The notes under the pieces were generated by a model. It worked only from the letters and a program-made list of their open reading frames with translations. It did not search any database and had not been told where the DNA came from. Made by a program: the position numbers and the translations under genes. Below, piece by piece: positions 37,684-47,808 of a DNA stretch of 64,000 nt. How positions within the stretch are numbered: the first letter of the stretch is position 1; each line of letters begins with the position of its first letter. The stretch comes from Paracoccaceae bacterium (GTDB lineage Bacteria > Pseudomonadota > Alphaproteobacteria > Rhodobacterales > Rhodobacteraceae), in contig JAPPHA010000034.1 in the NCBI GenBank assembly GCA_028874915.1, positions 37,612-101,611 on the forward strand, written 5' to 3'.

Positions 37684-39195
37684 TCACTCTGGCGTATCAC
37701 TCACCGCCAGCGCCTCTTTCCCGAAGCGCTCGACCGCCTCAAGGGTCTCGCGCACGTCATCCCAGGTCGTGGTGTGGTTGATGATGCACATCCGGAGCGC
37801 GAACGTCCCCTGCAGCAGCGTGGATGACATGAAAGCAGGGTCGTCCCAAAACATGCGGACGAGCACGGCCCTGTTGACCTTTTCCAGCGCCGCGTCGTCG
37901 AGGTCATCGTCCACCGGATTCACGCGGAAGCAAACGATCCCCAGCGTCGCCGTGTTCATGGCCTCCAGAACCGGACTCTCACGGACATAGGCCTCGGCCC
38001 GGGCGGACAGTTCCATCACCTTGTCGATCGCCCGCCGAAACGTCGCCATGCCAAAGGTCTGGACCGACATCCACACCTTCAACGCCCGCATTGAGCGGCT
38101 CAGTTGCAGGCCGAGATCGGAAATGTTGGGGTGGTTCGCCCCCCACACGGTGTCCTGAAGGATATCGGGACGGACAGCAAAGGCATCCTTGAGAGTGTTC
38201 TCGTCCTTCACCAACAGGCAGCCGGCCTCGTAGGGCTGATAGAACCACTTGTGCGCGTCCAGCCCTATCGAATCAGCATGCTCGATCCCGCGCAGGAGCT
38301 GCTGGCCCCGCTCCGTCACGATGGCGAAACCGCCATATGCGGCGTCGACATGCAGCCAGAGACCCTCCACCTCGCAGAAGTCGGCCATCGCTTCGAGACG
38401 GTCGATGGCGCCGGTGCCTGCCGTGCCGGCATTGGCGGCGACCGCGACGGGCGTAAAGCCGGCGTCACGGTCTTCGGCCACGGCCCGGGCGAGCGCGTCC
38501 ATGTCCAGGCGGAAGTCCGTATCGCTCGGGATCATGCGAACGCACTCCCGGCGGACGCCGACGATCATCGCCGCGCGGGCGAGGGCGCTGTGGCTCTGGT
38601 CGCTCATATAAACGGTGGCGCGCTCCGGATGGCCTGCCGCCTCGCGCGCCGCAACGAATGCATTGACACTTGCTGCCGAGCCACCGCTGGTGAAGAGTCC
38701 GCCAGCACCCTCCGGATAGCCGAGCCAACGCCTGAACCAGTCGACAACGACCAATTCCAACTGGCTCGGACCACTCGCGACCAGCCAGGTGCACTGATTG
38801 ATGTTGTAACCGGCGGCCACGAAGTCGGCGACCACGCCGGGCCAGGTGGGCGAAGACGGGATGAACCCGAAGCAGCGAGGGTGGTCGAGGCGCACTGTGA
38901 GCGGGAGAACGTCGCGCGTAACGCTTTCGATCACCTCGTCGGCAGGTCGGCCATCCTCGGGCGGATCCTCCAGCAGCTGGTCTTCGAGAACTTGACGGAA
39001 TTCGCCATCCCAGGCGTTTTCGCCGGGCAAGTTCTCAATCCGCCCCACCAACAGTTCAAGCGCCCTATGTCCGAGATCGAGCATTTGCTCGCGCGACATT
39101 CGCAGTTCGCCAGGCATCCGGGCGTGCGATTCCACCCCAGACTTTCTCCCGTCGACCCGGTGAGTGTCCGTCTGACTCATGATTGGACGATCCAT
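37684..39195 (-). CDS. PLP-dependent group II decarboxylase (aromatic-L-amino-acid type)
   Basis: 503 residues from ATG 39195; a second ATG at 39180 is nearly as good. The PLP lysine is Lys316 in SIGLDAHKWFYQPYEAG, the ring-stacking His is His202 in MSDQSHSALARA and the cofactor Asp is in LHVDAAYGGF. The family includes tryptophan, tyrosine, phenylalanine and DOPA decarboxylases and some aromatic aldehyde synthases. It would give an aromatic amine in the cytoplasm. It is transcribed alone and flanked by relics, so possibly acquired. The substrate cannot be assigned. Confidence 0.9.
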   Translation of the reverse strand: MDRPIMSQTDTHRVDGRKSGVESHARMPGELRMSREQMLDLGHRALELLVGRIENLPGENAWDGEFRQVLEDQLLEDPPEDGRPADEVIESVTRDVLPLTVRLDHPRCFGFIPSSPTWPGVVADFVAAGYNINQCTWLVASGPSQLELVVVDWFRRWLGYPEGAGGLFTSGGSAASVNAFVAAREAAGHPERATVYMSDQSHSALARAAMIVGVRRECVRMIPSDTDFRLDMDALARAVAEDRDAGFTPVAVAANAGTAGTGAIDRLEAMADFCEVEGLWLHVDAAYGGFAIVTERGQQLLRGIEHADSIGLDAHKWFYQPYEAGCLLVKDENTLKDAFAVRPDILQDTVWGANHPNISDLGLQLSRSMRALKVWMSVQTFGMATFRRAIDKVMELSARAEAYVRESPVLEAMNTATLGIVCFRVNPVDDDLDDAALEKVNRAVLVRMFWDDPAFMSSTLLQGTFALRMCIINHTTTWDDVRETLEAVERFGKEALAVSDTPE

Positions 39196-39198
39196 CAA

Positions 39199-41011
39199 TT
39201 CCGTTTCTTGGTTATGAACATCCGCAAGTCTTAACTCGAGTGGCGTGGATGAGAGATGTCAATTGGGCAGTAAGTCCGGCGGATGCCGCATATCCTGTAG
39301 CATGATTTCTCCGTCAGACAAACTTGGAAAAACCTATGGGAAGGTTGAAGGCTGTGCAGCGAATTCATGCTCACGGCAGACTTTCCAGTGCCGCGAGAAA
39401 CATTCGTGTAGCCGGGTTTGCGGCAAGTCGTCGATACGATCGAAGACGTTGGCAAGCCGGCAGTATGAGGCCTCTGGCGGTTGCCCCGAAAGCTGGCGGA
39501 CCCGGAAGATGCAGGACGACCTGTGGCGCGCCTGGCGGAGCCAAAAAACTGTCGCAGTTCGCGCACTTGCCGGTTACCGAACGGGACCTCTTCCCACCCG
39601 CGCGATGTCTCCAACGAATCCGCCATCCGTGCCGGACACTGGCCATCTCCCAATAGCCATCGACAGGATCCGTCGTGCCCGTTGGTTCCGGCTCTACAAC
39701 TCGGGGATGTCGGGCGAGGGCAACTGTCATGCAGGCGGGCCGCAGTGAAGCCCAATCATGAGGATCGAGGCATTCGCACCGTCGTTCGTGCCTGCATCGA
39801 CGAGAAGATGGCGGAGAACGAAACCGCCACGGCGCCCGGCCCGATTGGCCTCGCCTCGACCGACGCATTGTGCCTCTTGATGGTGCGGACTGCGACCGAA
39901 AAAGGCCCGCCAGTGGAACCCTGGCGAAGAATGCGGTGACCGTCCCGACCTCGGCAACAGCGCGGCACGGCGATCAGATTGTGGTCGGCGATGCCATCAA
40001 CGAGATGGCCGACCTCGATAAGGAGGGATAGGCAGATCGCCGCCTTCAAACGGGATTTCAGGCGTGAGATGACGGGCCGCTTCTCCGGGGTGTTCGATAC
40101 CGAATTTACGCGTACCGTGGTCGAACTAGCAGAGATCAGATCGCTCGCACCAAGCCATCGCGACCACGCATTCTTCGGGCCATGGACAGATCACCGGGAT
40201 GGCCACGTCCGGCCCGACCGGACGCTGTTTGACCGCAAACCCGCTGCCGACCATTTCAATCGGGTGCGTCCAGGCACATGCAGTGAATTCGGCCTCTGAC
40301 CGACTTCAGCTTGATCCTATACCAGGCGTGCAGGACTTGGAGCATTTTGAGCAGCCGATTGCGACCCTATCAGCGGGTCGCGGACAATTTTCGAAGTCCT
40401 GTTTCGTTTCATACATGTGTCCATCATTTGCCCCCATACCGAAAATTTGGTCGGACGAGAGATTGTCGTTGTGCTCCACATGGACCCAGGTATGGCCGAC
40501 ATCGCCTTGCAGCAGTCTCTCCGAAAGACACGCGGTTCGCATGTGTTCGATCATCCGGGCACGCCGAGGTAAAATCGGTTTCGATGGGGCCTTCGCCGGA
40601 GTCGCAATCATGATCTTCCCCCTCGACATCGGACGGCACGTCGCCGGACCTCACGGAGACGGCCGGCCATGGAGGCCATGATGGGCCTCGCGGATGACGC
40701 AAGCTGAATGGATCCCAGCCCCAGCCGAGGCTTGGAGCCGTTGATCAAGATAAACGCGGGAAACATCGAGCGGCGGCGGCGGCTTCGTACAATCAGCCGG
40801 TTTTCAACCACTGGCATCATTCCGAAGAAGCGGGAGCCGAGAAATCGGCGATGCCCCAACCAGGAAAAAGACAAATGAATCTCCCTGTAGCAGACTCGCG
40901 ATCTGTCTTGCGTTGGGGCCCAGATTCGGCGGCCCAGTTCTGGCGAGAAATCAGGAAGGCAAGAAGCAAACGCCGCAATGATGAAAAGCAATCACTCCAT
41001 GACAGTCGGCA
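39199..41011. other. Gene-poor stretch, 1.8 kb
   Basis: No family I recognise on either strand. The longest plausible remnants are on + at 39.75-40.03 kb (a run ending GDAINEMADLDKEG) and 40.03-40.30 kb (RQIAAFKRDFRREMTGRF...), each lacking a credible start. This looks like decayed coding DNA rather than a regulatory region. No CRISPR, tRNA or terminator-like structure is seen. Confidence 0.45.
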
Positions 41012-41965
41012 TTATCGGTCAACGTAGAGGAGCATTTCCGGCATCGCGCCTCCGGCATGAAACCCACCTTCGACAATCGTTCCTGTCTTCAGATCGATTC
41101 TCGTGACTTCGCCGCTGGCGAGGGCAACCAGCAAATGGCGGCCATCGGATTCAGGCAGGGCATGAAACGGCTCGGCAGGGACTTCGACTATCCTGGCGTC
41201 CGTCATGTCGACCCTGTTCAACAGTTCGACGTAACCCTGGTTTTTTGACTCATCATAAGTTGTAACGATCACGATCGTGCCGTCATGGCTGTTAAACGGC
41301 CAACCTGGAACGCCAACCATGCCAACGGTCTGCACAATTTCCCGTTTTGCCAGATCAATCAAGTGCAACAATGGTCTGTGAAAGTCACCGGCATAGAGTG
41401 TTCTGCCATCGGGAGATACTCGAATCGCCTGCGCACCAACCGGAACCGGAATGCGTGAAACAACCTGCCGCGACGAGATATCGACCTCCACGATCACAGG
41501 GTATTCCTTTGCTGAAAACCAGACATTCGACCCATCCGGTGCGGCGGCAAGAAAGTGGCCGGGAACCTCCAGCCAAATCGTGTGTTCAATCTCCCTTGAA
41601 ACCGGGTCAATGATCAGGACACAGCGGTTGTGCTCGACGGTAACCCAGATCTTGCCCATCGGATCCGTCATCATGGCATGGGGGCCACGATAGAGACCCA
41701 GATCGACATGTCCATCGAATGTCATGGTCTCCAGGTTCACAACACCCAACCGGTTGTCTGGTGTATTGTGTCCATAATCCTTGTCACCGTACAGCGAGAC
41801 AAAGGCCATGCATCCGTCGGACGTTACGGCGATCTCGTGCGGCTTCGCTATGCCCTTTTCTCCTACAGGAACGACTGCGAGCGACTCTTTCGTCACGGCA
41901 TCAAAAACTGTCAGGCTGACGTTTTCCTTAACGGTTGCAAGGATAAACTTTTGCTTGTCAGCCAT
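41012..41965 (-). CDS. YncE-type beta-propeller protein
   Basis: 317 residues made of repeating ~45-residue blades: PHEIAVTSDGCMAFVSLYG, PHAMMTDPMGKIWVTVEH, GHFLAAAPDGSNVWFSA, AQAIRVSPDGRTLYAGD and so on. The pattern matches YncE/40-residue NHL-like propellers, often lactonases or binding scaffolds. No signal peptide (starts MADKQKFILATVKEN), so cytoplasmic. An acidic-His pattern for a metal site cannot be assigned with confidence. It lies downstream of the tct-sulfatase operon on the same strand but is separated by an IS relic. Function unknown. Confidence 0.8.
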   Translation of the reverse strand: MADKQKFILATVKENVSLTVFDAVTKESLAVVPVGEKGIAKPHEIAVTSDGCMAFVSLYGDKDYGHNTPDNRLGVVNLETMTFDGHVDLGLYRGPHAMMTDPMGKIWVTVEHNRCVLIIDPVSREIEHTIWLEVPGHFLAAAPDGSNVWFSAKEYPVIVEVDISSRQVVSRIPVPVGAQAIRVSPDGRTLYAGDFHRPLLHLIDLAKREIVQTVGMVGVPGWPFNSHDGTIVIVTTYDESKNQGYVELLNRVDMTDARIVEVPAEPFHALPESDGRHLLVALASGEVTRIDLKTGTIVEGGFHAGGAMPEMLLYVDR

Positions 41966-42329
41966 CGTTGATTCGCTCGCTACAAGCCAGTTCCATCATT
42001 GTTGTCCCTCCACCAAGGCCGCACAAACAGAGTAAGAGTTGGGCTGAATTCAAGCTCGTGACACGTCGGTACACTTGTCAGCATCCAAGGCCAGTTCAGT
42101 TAGGTTACCCGATCAAACTATTGGGGCCGCAAAACACCAATCTCGGATCACTCCGGATTCGCTCATCTGTTTTCGTCGTACCCTCGCCTTGGAATCTCAT
42201 GCAGAATCCAACACTCGGCTTGAGTAGCATGTCTCTCCCTTCACCGCATACCCACAAAGCCGACTTCCATCAGCGAGTGCAGTCGAATCGCATTGCCCCT
42301 TCCGACAATGCGGGTCTTGACGCTCGCTG
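41966..42329. other. Intergenic gap
   Basis: 364 bases between the propeller gene and the IS21-type relic. No gene or clear promoter seen. May include an eroded IS end. Confidence 0.5.
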
Positions 42330-42895
42330 TTGTGTCACGGTTTGTCGCTGCAACTGCCACACGCAGTAGGTCTTTCCCCACGATTCACCCGGACCGTCGC
42401 AGAAACATAGTGCAGGCTCCGAAAGCATGCCGCATGGAACGACAGTCAGGACGACATGTCCTTGGTGCGGGCCACACAACGGCTTTCTTGCCGTTCCATG
42501 ACAACTCCAGGTGCAACGCCCGATGCGACACCCCTTCCGTCTCCAGCCGGACGTCGGGAAAATGCGCCCAGTCGACCTGCGCCTGCCCCAGCCGGCGTCA
42601 ACGCGCGGCAATGATCCCGGATAGACTGCGCCGGAACGTTTCGTATCCGGTATCGCTGAGCCGAACGAGGGCTCCCCCCTATGGCCATGCTCCCGGACCA
42701 GCCGGGCATGAAGCGCCGCCAGGGTGGTCGCGCCGTCACCCTGAAGTTCACGCCAGTGGAAAACCGCCTCGACAAAATCCGACACCGCGCCTTTCTGGAG
42801 CTACAGCCGTCAATGGCCCATACCGCATCCGTTTGTCGTGACAGCGAACCGTTCCTTCGCTCACGCCCAATAGGCCGAGCCACATCCCACTTCAC
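42330..42895 (-). mobile_element. IS21-family transposase (istA) relic
   Basis: Pieces of IstA occur in order in all three minus-strand frames: WLGLLGVSEGTVRCH (helix-turn-helix), DFVEAVFHWRELQGDGATTL and AALHARLVREHG, then LTPAGAGAG and VDWAHFPDVRLETEGVSH, then LHLELSWNGKKAVVW, then FRSLHYVSATVRVN. At least three frameshifts break it. The DDE Asp of the VDWA segment is visible. No istB follows and I cannot define terminal repeats. It bounds the tct-sulfatase cluster on its left. Confidence 0.75.
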
Positions 42896-43109
42896 ATGAG
42901 CTTCTACAACAAAACTGCCATCGCGGTGCGTTCCTCTCTTTCGAGACGGCCCATCGTCTTCTCCCGGCAGTTCCTCCTCCAAGAAACCTATTTGACCGGG
43001 GCGACAATGCAGTTTCATGCCCGTCGCCATAACGAGGACGGGCAATTCTTGAGTGCGTCACCTTCCGGAAGACCGGCAGCGCAGCAGCGGCTGCCGGTCG
43101 TCCGCTGAT

Positions 43110-44090
43110 TCAGCGGGTACCCGCCAGACCCAATTCTTCGAGATTCTTCTTCCATCGCGCTGATTCCGTAGCGACGAATTCGGCGAATTCTCCAGGCGTA
43201 CCCGTTTCCACTGCAGCGCCCGCATTTGCAAACCTCTCGATGACGTTCGGATCTGCGAGGGCCCGGTTCGCCGCGGCATTCACGATGGCGACGATGTCGT
43301 CAGGCGTTCCTTTCGCCATGAAGAGCCCGTACCAGGCTTCCGCCGAGTATCCCGGCATAACGGTTTCTGTCAGCGTCGGTACATCGGGGAGCAATGCAAA
43401 CCGCTGGGCGCTGCTGACCGCCAGAGCGAGAAGTGCTCCGGTCTTGATGTGCGGAATCGCCGGCGGCATTCCCGCCATGAACATGTCCACCTCGCGGGCG
43501 AGCACGGCCGTGGTTGCTGCCTTGCCACCCTTGTAGGGGACGTGCACCATTTCGATGCCGTTCATGCTGGCCATCGAGTCCGTGCCCATATGCTGGAGCG
43601 AGCCAACGCCCGGACTGGAATAATTCAGTTCGCCGGGTTTCGACCTGGCAAGCTCAATGTAATCCTCGATGGTTTTCGGTCCGAGATCCGGCGAAATGAC
43701 GACCACATCGGGTATGGACGCGACCCGGCCGACGATCGCGAAGTCCGTAGCCGGATCGAACGGCGGTTCCTTCGGTAACCAGGTGGCGATCGCCATGTTG
43801 ATGGTACCGATGAAGATCTCGTAACCGTCAGGATCACCGCGTGATACGGCGGCTGCAGCAACGTTTCCGGCGGCGCCCGGCTTGTTTTCCACGACGACCG
43901 GTTGCCCAAGCGCTGCAGCCAGTTCTTCGCTCATCGAACGGGCCAGAACGTCCGGCCCGGAGCCCGGAACCGATCCGACGATCATCTTGACCGCCCTGTC
44001 GGGGTAGTCCGCCAGGGCAATCGTTGCCGCTCCCGCGATGGACACGATTGCGACAACGGCGCATGCCAGGATGTTTGTCACTCTTTTCAT
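43110..44090 (-). CDS. tctC: Tripartite tricarboxylate transporter substrate-binding protein (TctC/Bug)
   Basis: 326 residues from ATG 44090, with GGAGG seven bases upstream; a second ATG at 44102 is less well placed. The signal peptide ends at ATIALA before DYPDRAVKMIVG. Family features include GSGPDVLARSMSEELAAALGQPV, VENKPGAAGN, and LNYSSPGVGSLQHMGTDSM. Bug proteins bind carboxylates or aromatic acids in the periplasm for TctAB. It is the last gene of the tctB-tctA-sulfatase-tctC operon. Ligand unknown. Confidence 0.93.
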   Translation of the reverse strand: MKRVTNILACAVVAIVSIAGAATIALADYPDRAVKMIVGSVPGSGPDVLARSMSEELAAALGQPVVVENKPGAAGNVAAAAVSRGDPDGYEIFIGTINMAIATWLPKEPPFDPATDFAIVGRVASIPDVVVISPDLGPKTIEDYIELARSKPGELNYSSPGVGSLQHMGTDSMASMNGIEMVHVPYKGGKAATTAVLAREVDMFMAGMPPAIPHIKTGALLALAVSSAQRFALLPDVPTLTETVMPGYSAEAWYGLFMAKGTPDDIVAIVNAAANRALADPNVIERFANAGAAVETGTPGEFAEFVATESARWKKNLEELGLAGTR

Positions 44091-44129
44091 TTTGTCCTCC
44101 ATGTTTTCGATCGGGCACCACGCCCGGTC

Positions 44130-45707
44130 CTACGCTGCGTATTCCGGCAAAGGGGATGTCTCCGAATGGGCAATCATCTCGCGGACCAGTCGTTCCATCA
44201 TTTCGGACCGGACCGGTTGCGCGGAAGGTTCGTCCCAAAGGTTGTCCATTTCGCTCGGGTCATCATTTAGGTTGTAGAGATATCCCAGCCCGACTCCGTC
44301 ATAAATTGTGAGGCGCCAGCCGTCCGCCATGAGCGTGCGGACTCGACCGCGCAACTCGTGGCCGGGCAATCGGGTCTGGACTTCGTCCTCGACGAGCACG
44401 CAATCCCGGCTGGCAACCGGAGTGCCGTCATCATGGACAAATGGCCGGCCCTGCATGCCATTGAACGGGGCAATGCCGGCGGCGTGTATCATCGAGGCGG
44501 CAATGTCGATGGCGCTGACGTATCCGCCATGTTGCCTGGGTCCTGGTGAGCGGCCGTCGGCCCAAATCAACGGGATGCGAACGAGCGCCTGGTAATGGTA
44601 GGGTCCCTTGAACACGAGTCCGAATTCACCCATCAGGTCACCGTGATCCGACAGGAAAATGACGATCGTATCTTTTTCGAGTCCCAGTTTTCCGAGCTCG
44701 CGAAGAATAGCACCGACGGCATCGTCGATCATCGAGATCATGCCGTACGTCAGGGCGACCGCGGCACGAAGTTCCGCTTCGTCAACCGCGATCGCCGCGG
44801 TCCCGGTCAAGCTTGACAGGCCGTCTCGTCGCATCTGGCCCAGCCTCGACGGCCAGTCCGCCTTGTCGTTCAGGGCGAATGACACCGGCAGGTCGACCTC
44901 TTCGGGATCGTACATGCTCCAGTACCTACCAGGTGGCGTAAAGGGATGGTGCGGATCGTTGAAACTTGCCCAGAGGAAGAAGGGGGTTTCACGGTCCCGG
45001 GCGAACTCGTTCAGACGATCAATTGTGCGTTCTTCGATGTATCGCGTTGAATAAAGTTCCTCCGGTATCGCGGTTCGCCATGACTGTGGCGCTGCGCGTT
45101 CTTCTCCTTTCAGGGCGTTTTCAGGGCCGCGCAAACGGTCGGGTTCAGGATGTCGTTCAGCCAACCAGCGCGAGTAGTGACCTTCGACAAGATCACCATG
45201 TTCGATCGTCAGATCGACCGTTTCGAATCCATAGTAAGGATACGCCAAGTCGTGGCGGGGATCGTCTCGCCAGGTTTGCGCCACCTCCTGATCGTATCGA
45301 CTGCCAACCGCAATGCGTGCTTCCGGAAAATGCGAATTCGGTACGTGCGTCCTCCTGGCCAGGATCGGTGACATGTTCCGCGTGACCCGCTGGAAATGCG
45401 CTTTTCCAACCAGCGCAGTGGTCCAGCCTTCCGCCCGGAGGACATCGCCGATCGTCGTGGTGTCCAGGGACAGGTTGAGCCCGTTGTGCCTCAATCCATG
45501 AAGCGACGGCATGCGGCCGGTAATCAGGCTGGCACGATTGGGCATGCATACTGGAGACGCAACATAGGCGCGATCGAATCGAATTCCCCGGGATGCCAGC
45601 GAGTCGATATTGGGTGTCCTCAGCACCGTCGCACCGTAACATCCGAGATGATCGGCCCGCTGTTGGTCGGTACTGATGACGAGGAAGTTCGGTCGCCGTC
45701 CGCTCAT
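44130..45707 (-). CDS. Type I sulfatase (Cys-type, formylglycine-dependent)
   Basis: 525 residues with the N-terminal metal-site motif FLVISTDQQRADHLG and the sulfatase signature Cys54-Met-Pro-Asn-Arg58 in SPVCMPNRASLITGR. Cys54 would be oxidised to formylglycine by a separate maturase, which is not in this window. Further metal ligands lie in FLSDHGDLMGEFGL. There is no signal peptide, so it acts in the cytoplasm or is exported unusually. It overlaps tctA by four bases and is followed 39 bases later by tctC, so a sulfated (or choline-sulfate-like) compound taken up by Tct may be desulfated inside. Phosphonate hydrolase activity is also possible for this family. Confidence 0.9.
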   Translation of the reverse strand: MSGRRPNFLVISTDQQRADHLGCYGATVLRTPNIDSLASRGIRFDRAYVASPVCMPNRASLITGRMPSLHGLRHNGLNLSLDTTTIGDVLRAEGWTTALVGKAHFQRVTRNMSPILARRTHVPNSHFPEARIAVGSRYDQEVAQTWRDDPRHDLAYPYYGFETVDLTIEHGDLVEGHYSRWLAERHPEPDRLRGPENALKGEERAAPQSWRTAIPEELYSTRYIEERTIDRLNEFARDRETPFFLWASFNDPHHPFTPPGRYWSMYDPEEVDLPVSFALNDKADWPSRLGQMRRDGLSSLTGTAAIAVDEAELRAAVALTYGMISMIDDAVGAILRELGKLGLEKDTIVIFLSDHGDLMGEFGLVFKGPYHYQALVRIPLIWADGRSPGPRQHGGYVSAIDIAASMIHAAGIAPFNGMQGRPFVHDDGTPVASRDCVLVEDEVQTRLPGHELRGRVRTLMADGWRLTIYDGVGLGYLYNLNDDPSEMDNLWDEPSAQPVRSEMMERLVREMIAHSETSPLPEYAA

Positions 45708-47221
45708 TGTGACGACTCCTGCGAATTATCGGCTTCCGACATGGCGGCGACCGGTCGGCGAAGGGAAAACGCGATTACGGCGACGCTTGCGAGAAGCAGT
45801 GACAGGCTGATCGGACGCTCGATGAACACTGCAAGGTCGCCGCGTGAGAGTATCAACGCGCGGCGGAAGTTGTCCTCGAGCAAAGGTCCGAGAACGAAAC
45901 CCAGCAGCAGGGGAGCCGGTTCCAGTCTTGCCTGCATCATGAGGTAGCCGACAAGTCCGAACAGGAAGACCTGGACAACATCGTAGACGTTGCTGCCGAC
46001 TGCGTAGACACCAATGCAGATGAGCACGAGAATGACCGGGTAGAGAAATCGGTAAGGTATGGTCAGCAACCGAACCCATACGCCGATCAACGGCAGGTTC
46101 ATGATCAGCAGAAAGACGTTCCCGATAACAAAACTGGCTACCAGCCCCCAGAACAGGTCGGGGTGACTTTCAATGACGGTAGGCCCCGGTTGAATTCCGT
46201 GGATGATCAGAGCACTCATCATCAGTGCCATTACCGCATCCCCGGGAATGCCCAGGGTCAGCGTCGGGATGAATGCTGCCTGTGCGGCCGCGTTGTTCGC
46301 TGACTCTGGCGCGACGATGCCGGGAACATGTCCCTTGCCGAAGTCTCCAGGGTTCCTCGAAATCCGTTTTTCGAATCCGTACGCCACGAATGAGGCGATC
46401 GACGCTCCGGTCCCCGGCAAAATGCCGAGAAATGCACCGATCACGCCGCCGCGCACAACCGGGCCCGAGGACTGGCGCATGTCAACTCGCGTGGGCACGA
46501 GATCGCGCAGGGCGACACGATCGGGCATGCGCCGGCGGTGGGTCCCCGAGACCAGATTTGATATTATCTCGGCAACCCCGAACAGCCCCATGGCCATGGC
46601 GATGATGCTGAGGCCATCGGCGAGATCAAGCAGTCCGAAAGTAAAACGGTAGGTCCCCGAAGCAACATCTGTACCAACCATTCCGAGGGTGAGGCCGACT
46701 GCAACCATTGCCAGACCGCGCACGACACCGTGCTGTGCAAGTGATGCTGCGGCAATAAGCCCGAGGATCATCAGTGAAAAATAGTCGGCCGCACCGAACG
46801 TCAGGGCAAGCCGTGCCGCCAGAGGTGCGATCGTCAACAGGAGTAGGATCGCAAAAATGCTGCCGAGGAAGGACGCGATTGTCGTCAGAAAGATCGCCGG
46901 TCCGGCACGGCCTTGCTTGGCCATCGGATAGCCATCGAGGCAGATAACGGCTGACGACGGTGTACCGGGGAGATTCAGGAGAATTGAAGCGATCGAACCG
47001 CCGTATTGTGCGCCGTAGTAGATTCCTGCCAGCATGATCAGCCCGACGTCGGGAGACACGTAGAAGGTGACCGGAAGAAGCATCGAAATCGTTGCCATGG
47101 CACCGATGCCAGGCAGGACTCCCATCAGCATGCCCATGAATACGCCGAAAAAGCAGTACAGCATCTTCTGGAGCGTGAAGACCGCCGTAAAACCGATTGC
47201 TATGTGGTCGAAGACAGCCAT
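45704..47221 (-). CDS. tctA: Tripartite tricarboxylate transporter large membrane subunit TctA
   Basis: 505 residues from ATG 47221, which shares one base with the tctB stop (TGATG); the frame is open upstream but has no homology there. About 12 membrane helices. Signatures: GVLPGIGAMATISMLLP near the N-terminus, GAQYGGSIASILLNLPGTP, and LGILPGTGASIASFVAYGFEK. It forms the main permease of the Tct system. Its end overlaps the sulfatase start. Inner membrane. Confidence 0.95.
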   Translation of the reverse strand: MAVFDHIAIGFTAVFTLQKMLYCFFGVFMGMLMGVLPGIGAMATISMLLPVTFYVSPDVGLIMLAGIYYGAQYGGSIASILLNLPGTPSSAVICLDGYPMAKQGRAGPAIFLTTIASFLGSIFAILLLLTIAPLAARLALTFGAADYFSLMILGLIAAASLAQHGVVRGLAMVAVGLTLGMVGTDVASGTYRFTFGLLDLADGLSIIAMAMGLFGVAEIISNLVSGTHRRRMPDRVALRDLVPTRVDMRQSSGPVVRGGVIGAFLGILPGTGASIASFVAYGFEKRISRNPGDFGKGHVPGIVAPESANNAAAQAAFIPTLTLGIPGDAVMALMMSALIIHGIQPGPTVIESHPDLFWGLVASFVIGNVFLLIMNLPLIGVWVRLLTIPYRFLYPVILVLICIGVYAVGSNVYDVVQVFLFGLVGYLMMQARLEPAPLLLGFVLGPLLEDNFRRALILSRGDLAVFIERPISLSLLLASVAVIAFSLRRPVAAMSEADNSQESSQ

Positions 47222-47673
47222 CAGAGCGCGAAGAGCCGAAAGGGAATGCCGAGCAATTGGACGAACACGACCGACGTGAAAACCGCCGTTACCGCGGCAA
47301 TGACGGCGATGACACCGAGTGAGTTGCTCCGTTCGGCGAATCCGGCCGCAGCGACAGAGGCTACGACCGCCGGCACGAGTCCTGCCGATTCCAGGAGCGA
47401 TGCAATAAGAAGGATCGCAAGGAGAGGCATGCAAAAGGGGCGCCATTGAAGCCTGAGGACGGAAAGGGACAACGAAGTCGTGCGTGAACGTTCTTTGCGC
47501 GACATCCGTTCCTTCGCGTCTTGCAGGGCAATCAGCAGGGCAAACAGGCAAAGGGTTGCACCGAGAAGCATCGGAAAATACCCGGGGCCCATGCGCCGCA
47601 ACTGACCGATTTCATAGGACCACGACAAAACGAATACGGTGGCGCCGAACAGAAACAATATGGCGCTTGCCAT
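47221..47673 (-). CDS. tctB: Tripartite tricarboxylate transporter small membrane subunit TctB
   Basis: 150 residues from ATG 47673, preceded by CGGAAG. A TTG at 47742 would add 23 residues and cannot be excluded. About four membrane helices; GPGYFPMLLGATLCLFALLI is the conserved TctB segment. It is the first gene of the operon and is divergent from the LysR regulator gene, 131 bases away. Inner membrane, obligate partner of TctA. Confidence 0.88.
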   Translation of the reverse strand: MASAILFLFGATVFVLSWSYEIGQLRRMGPGYFPMLLGATLCLFALLIALQDAKERMSRKERSRTTSLSLSVLRLQWRPFCMPLLAILLIASLLESAGLVPAVVASVAAAGFAERSNSLGVIAVIAAVTAVFTSVVFVQLLGIPFRLFAL

Positions 47674-47793
47674 CACTTCCGTGTTCTTCCTGATGACACG
47701 TCCTGCCTGACTCCCGGTTCGGCCTAGTAGAACAAGATCCAACCGGCAACATCAGGTTAACGTTGCGATCAATGAAAAAAAAACGAATAATAG

Positions 47794-47808
47794 TTCAAAA
47801 TCGATGAA
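47794..47808. promoter_or_regulatory. Candidate LysR-type operator
   Basis: TTCA-AAATCGA-TGAA, an inverted repeat with the T-N11-A core typical of LysR sites. It covers the start codon of the regulator gene and lies in the divergent region facing tctB. Binding is inferred from form and position. Confidence 0.4.

Noticed and set aside
39199..41011. Possible glycosidase-like or regulatory gene pieces
   Set aside because: Short runs looked suggestive but no ordered set of family motifs could be assembled on either strand.
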